The position numbers and the translations under genes are program-made. This document shows, piece by piece, positions 33,783 through 35,315 of a stretch of DNA of 35,315 nt. The stretch comes from an uncultured Pelagibacteraceae bacterium. GTDB lineage: Bacteria; Pseudomonadota; Alphaproteobacteria; Pelagibacterales; Pelagibacteraceae. Below the pieces are notes generated by a model. The model made no database searches. It was not told where the DNA came from and saw only the letters and a program-made list of their open reading frames with translations. The stretch spans positions 1 to 35,315 of the forward strand of contig CACGVB010000011.1 of NCBI GenBank assembly GCA_902576395.1. The letters are read 5' to 3'. Each line of letters begins with the position of its first letter. The first letter of the stretch is position 1.

Positions 33783-35111
33783 TTAAAATTGAGAGAGTTT
33801 TTGATTGATCATATCTACTGCTTGATCAATATCAATCTGTCCATCAACATAAAGTCTAGTTATTCTATTAATAAACTTGTTATTAATAATTTTAGAAGCT
33901 CTAGAAAGTTCACCTTCTTTTACACCCCATCTTTGAGCCTTATCTAATCCAGCAACGATATTATTTATAACATCCTCTGAATATAAGTCTGATAAAGGAG
34001 CTTTTCTATCAACTCCAACAGGTAGTTTACTCCATGCTTTTGTAAATGCCTCTGGATCACTTGAGTTTCCTCTTCTCACAGGAAATTTACCTTCTGGTGC
34101 AATTGAAAGCGTCTTTGTATAACCTTCATCCATTGAATATTTGATAAATGCACTTGCTTCTTCTGTATCAGCATCTGCTGTTATTCCAAAATATCTTACA
34201 TCAGCCCATGCGGCACCTTTTTTATTATTAGGACCACTTAAGTTTGTAATAAAACCAGTTTTTGAAGCTAACTCCCCAGATGTTGGATCACTATTTATTG
34301 TTGGTGGCGCTGAGTCTCTTAAACCAGCTAATTCATCCATAATAAATGGAGACCAAATTATCATTGGAGTTTTTCCAGCAAAATACAATTCTCTTGATTG
34401 CTTCCAGTATAATTCTCCTGGAGGACTTGCATTTGCAATAACTTTATAAAACTCTAAAGAAGCTTTTAACTTTTTGCCTTGTTTTCTTATTGCGCCTTTT
34501 TTAACAACATTTACTCCATTTGCTAAAAGAACATGTTCTAAAACCTGACTCATAAAGTTTTCGTCAGTTTTTGTTGCAGCAACAAATCCAAACATTCCAT
34601 CACCAGAAAGTGCTTCAACGGCTTTGGTAATATTTTCATAGCTTGTTGGTGGTGCAAGACCTGCTTTTTCAAATAAGTCTTTTCTATAAACGACCATTTG
34701 CGTCCAACCATCAACTGGTACAGCGGCTATTTTTGATCCTTTTTTAGCCATATTCAAAGCACCTGGCGCAAAAGTTTTTTTGCCAAGTTCTTTAACAACT
34801 GCATTATTAGCATCTACATCTAATATTCCAGCTTCTGCCCAAGGTAGTACATACTGTAATGTATGATAGATTACATCAGGTAGATCACCAGCTGCAGCTG
34901 CTGCAGTTGCTCTTGTTCCTAAATCTTTTTCTTCTACAGGAATAACTTCAACTTTGATGCCAGTTTTAGCTTCAAAATCTTTAGCCATTGCCTCTTGTTT
35001 AGCCATTCTAGCTGGCTGAACTTCTGTAGTCCAAAAAGTGATGTCTGCGTAACTAACATTTGAAATTAAAAATATAAGCGTACAGACTGTTATTATTGTT
35101 TTTTTAATCAT
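33783..35111 (-). CDS. Sugar ABC transporter substrate-binding protein (family 1, MalE-like)
   Basis: A 442-residue periplasmic protein with a signal peptide (MIKKTIITVCTLIFLIS, cleavage after SYA at about residue 22). The mature start DITFWTTEVQPAR, then GIKVEVIPVEEKDL, AAAAGDLPDVIYH and AAVPVDGWTQMVVYRKDLFEKAGL, are typical of extracellular solute-binding family 1. It delivers a carbohydrate or glycoside to the two permeases downstream. A good Shine-Dalgarno (GAGGGGA) lies about six bases before the ATG, unlike most genes here, and a candidate promoter and a downstream hairpin suggest high expression. The ligand is proposed to match the GH63 enzyme. Confidence 0.9.
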   Translation of the reverse strand: MIKKTIITVCTLIFLISNVSYADITFWTTEVQPARMAKQEAMAKDFEAKTGIKVEVIPVEEKDLGTRATAAAAAGDLPDVIYHTLQYVLPWAEAGILDVDANNAVVKELGKKTFAPGALNMAKKGSKIAAVPVDGWTQMVVYRKDLFEKAGLAPPTSYENITKAVEALSGDGMFGFVAATKTDENFMSQVLEHVLLANGVNVVKKGAIRKQGKKLKASLEFYKVIANASPPGELYWKQSRELYFAGKTPMIIWSPFIMDELAGLRDSAPPTINSDPTSGELASKTGFITNLSGPNNKKGAAWADVRYFGITADADTEEASAFIKYSMDEGYTKTLSIAPEGKFPVRRGNSSDPEAFTKAWSKLPVGVDRKAPLSDLYSEDVINNIVAGLDKAQRWGVKEGELSRASKIINNKFINRITRLYVDGQIDIDQAVDMINQKLSQF

Positions 35112-35143
35112 TGATTCCCCTCTTTTCGTTGATTAATAAATTA

Positions 35144-35172
35144 AATGTATCAGCGAGAGAAATGAATGACAA
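35144..35172 (-). promoter_or_regulatory. Candidate sigma-70 promoter of the sugar importer operon
   Basis: On the minus strand TTGTCA (35172-35167) is separated by 17 bases from TACATT (35149-35144), five of six and four of six matches to consensus. It lies 33 bases upstream of the binding-protein ATG, leaving room for the GAGGGGA ribosome site. The rest of the gap (35112-35222) shows nothing else that I can name. Confidence 0.45.
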
Positions 35173-35222
35173 TAAGTTAAAAAAGTCTCCCCTAATCAAA
35201 AAGTCAATAAATATAATATTTT

Positions 35223-35315
35223 TTAAATCGAAAATTTTTTATTTTTTAGAATTGCTCTAATCATTCTAAACATCAAAGGAATTTTTTTTGAATTAAATTT
35301 TTTTAAAATAAATGG
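35223..35315 (-). CDS. Possible C-terminal end of a gene running in from the right edge
   Basis: On the minus strand one frame is open from the window edge for 30 codons and ends in TAA at 35225-35223. The residues are basic and end MFRMIRAILKNKKFSI. The other two frames contain stops within the first seven codons. A 30-codon open stretch can occur by chance, so this may be noncoding. No function can be assigned. Confidence 0.3.
   Translation of the reverse strand, partial: PFILKKFNSKKIPLMFRMIRAILKNKKFSI

Noticed and set aside
34141..34449. Plus-strand open frame of 102 codons
   Set aside because: Opposite the sugar-binding protein, with no motif or start signal.
1..35315. Mobile elements, CRISPR arrays, tRNA or rRNA genes
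   Set aside because: No transposase or integrase motif, direct-repeat array, tRNA-like cloverleaf or rRNA segment was recognised on either strand by eye; a dedicated tRNA scan was not possible.

Overview
The window looks like part of a SAR11-type alphaproteobacterium (Pelagibacterales). It is strongly AT-rich, with no intergenic gap longer than about 205 bases. Stop and start codons repeatedly share bases, and the gene content centres on methylated osmolytes and folate-linked one-carbon oxidation. This placement is inferred from gene content and style; no rRNA or tRNA gene is present to prove it.

Layout. (1) 1-8141, all minus strand: a methyltransferase/Rieske oxygenase pair; a SET-domain protein, APS-kinase-like kinase and nucleotidyltransferase; an ECHDC3-type crotonase; a CoA-binding protein; a flavodoxin-fold reductase; a DUF4864-like secreted protein; a two-helix membrane protein; dimethylglycine-dehydrogenase-type oxidase; and the start of etfB. 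(2) 8285-12378, plus strand: glycine-betaine-type binding protein and permease, then a short MetF-like protein and a DmdA/GcvT-like demethylase. A YIP1-like membrane protein follows. (3) 12959-16355, minus strand: a little-known four-gene cassette of M19-dipeptidase-like protein, 551-residue unknown, DUF3726 protein and 55-residue CxxC protein. (4) 16443-21176: purE-purK, an SRAP protein on the minus strand, GNAT, an unknown gene and a folate/biopterin-transporter-like carrier. (5) 21180-26286, minus strand: sarcosine oxidase operon soxBDAG, divergent from fhs (26415-28091). (6) 28083-35111, minus strand: sugar-type ABC importer (binding protein and two permeases), a GH63-type glycosidase, an iron-dependent alcohol dehydrogenase and a glutamine-amidotransferase-like protein.

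How it fits together. The DMG dehydrogenase with ETF, and sarcosine oxidase, would strip methyl groups from dimethylglycine and sarcosine as methylene-THF. The MetF-like and DmdA-like proteins would feed methyl-THF into the same pool, and Fhs links formyl-THF to formate. The carrier at 19563 may bring in folates. The least described parts are the M19-like cassette, the SET/kinase/nucleotidyltransferase trio and the GH63 importer operon, which I propose handles a glycosylated glycerate-type osmolyte. Neither ABC importer has its ATPase in the window.
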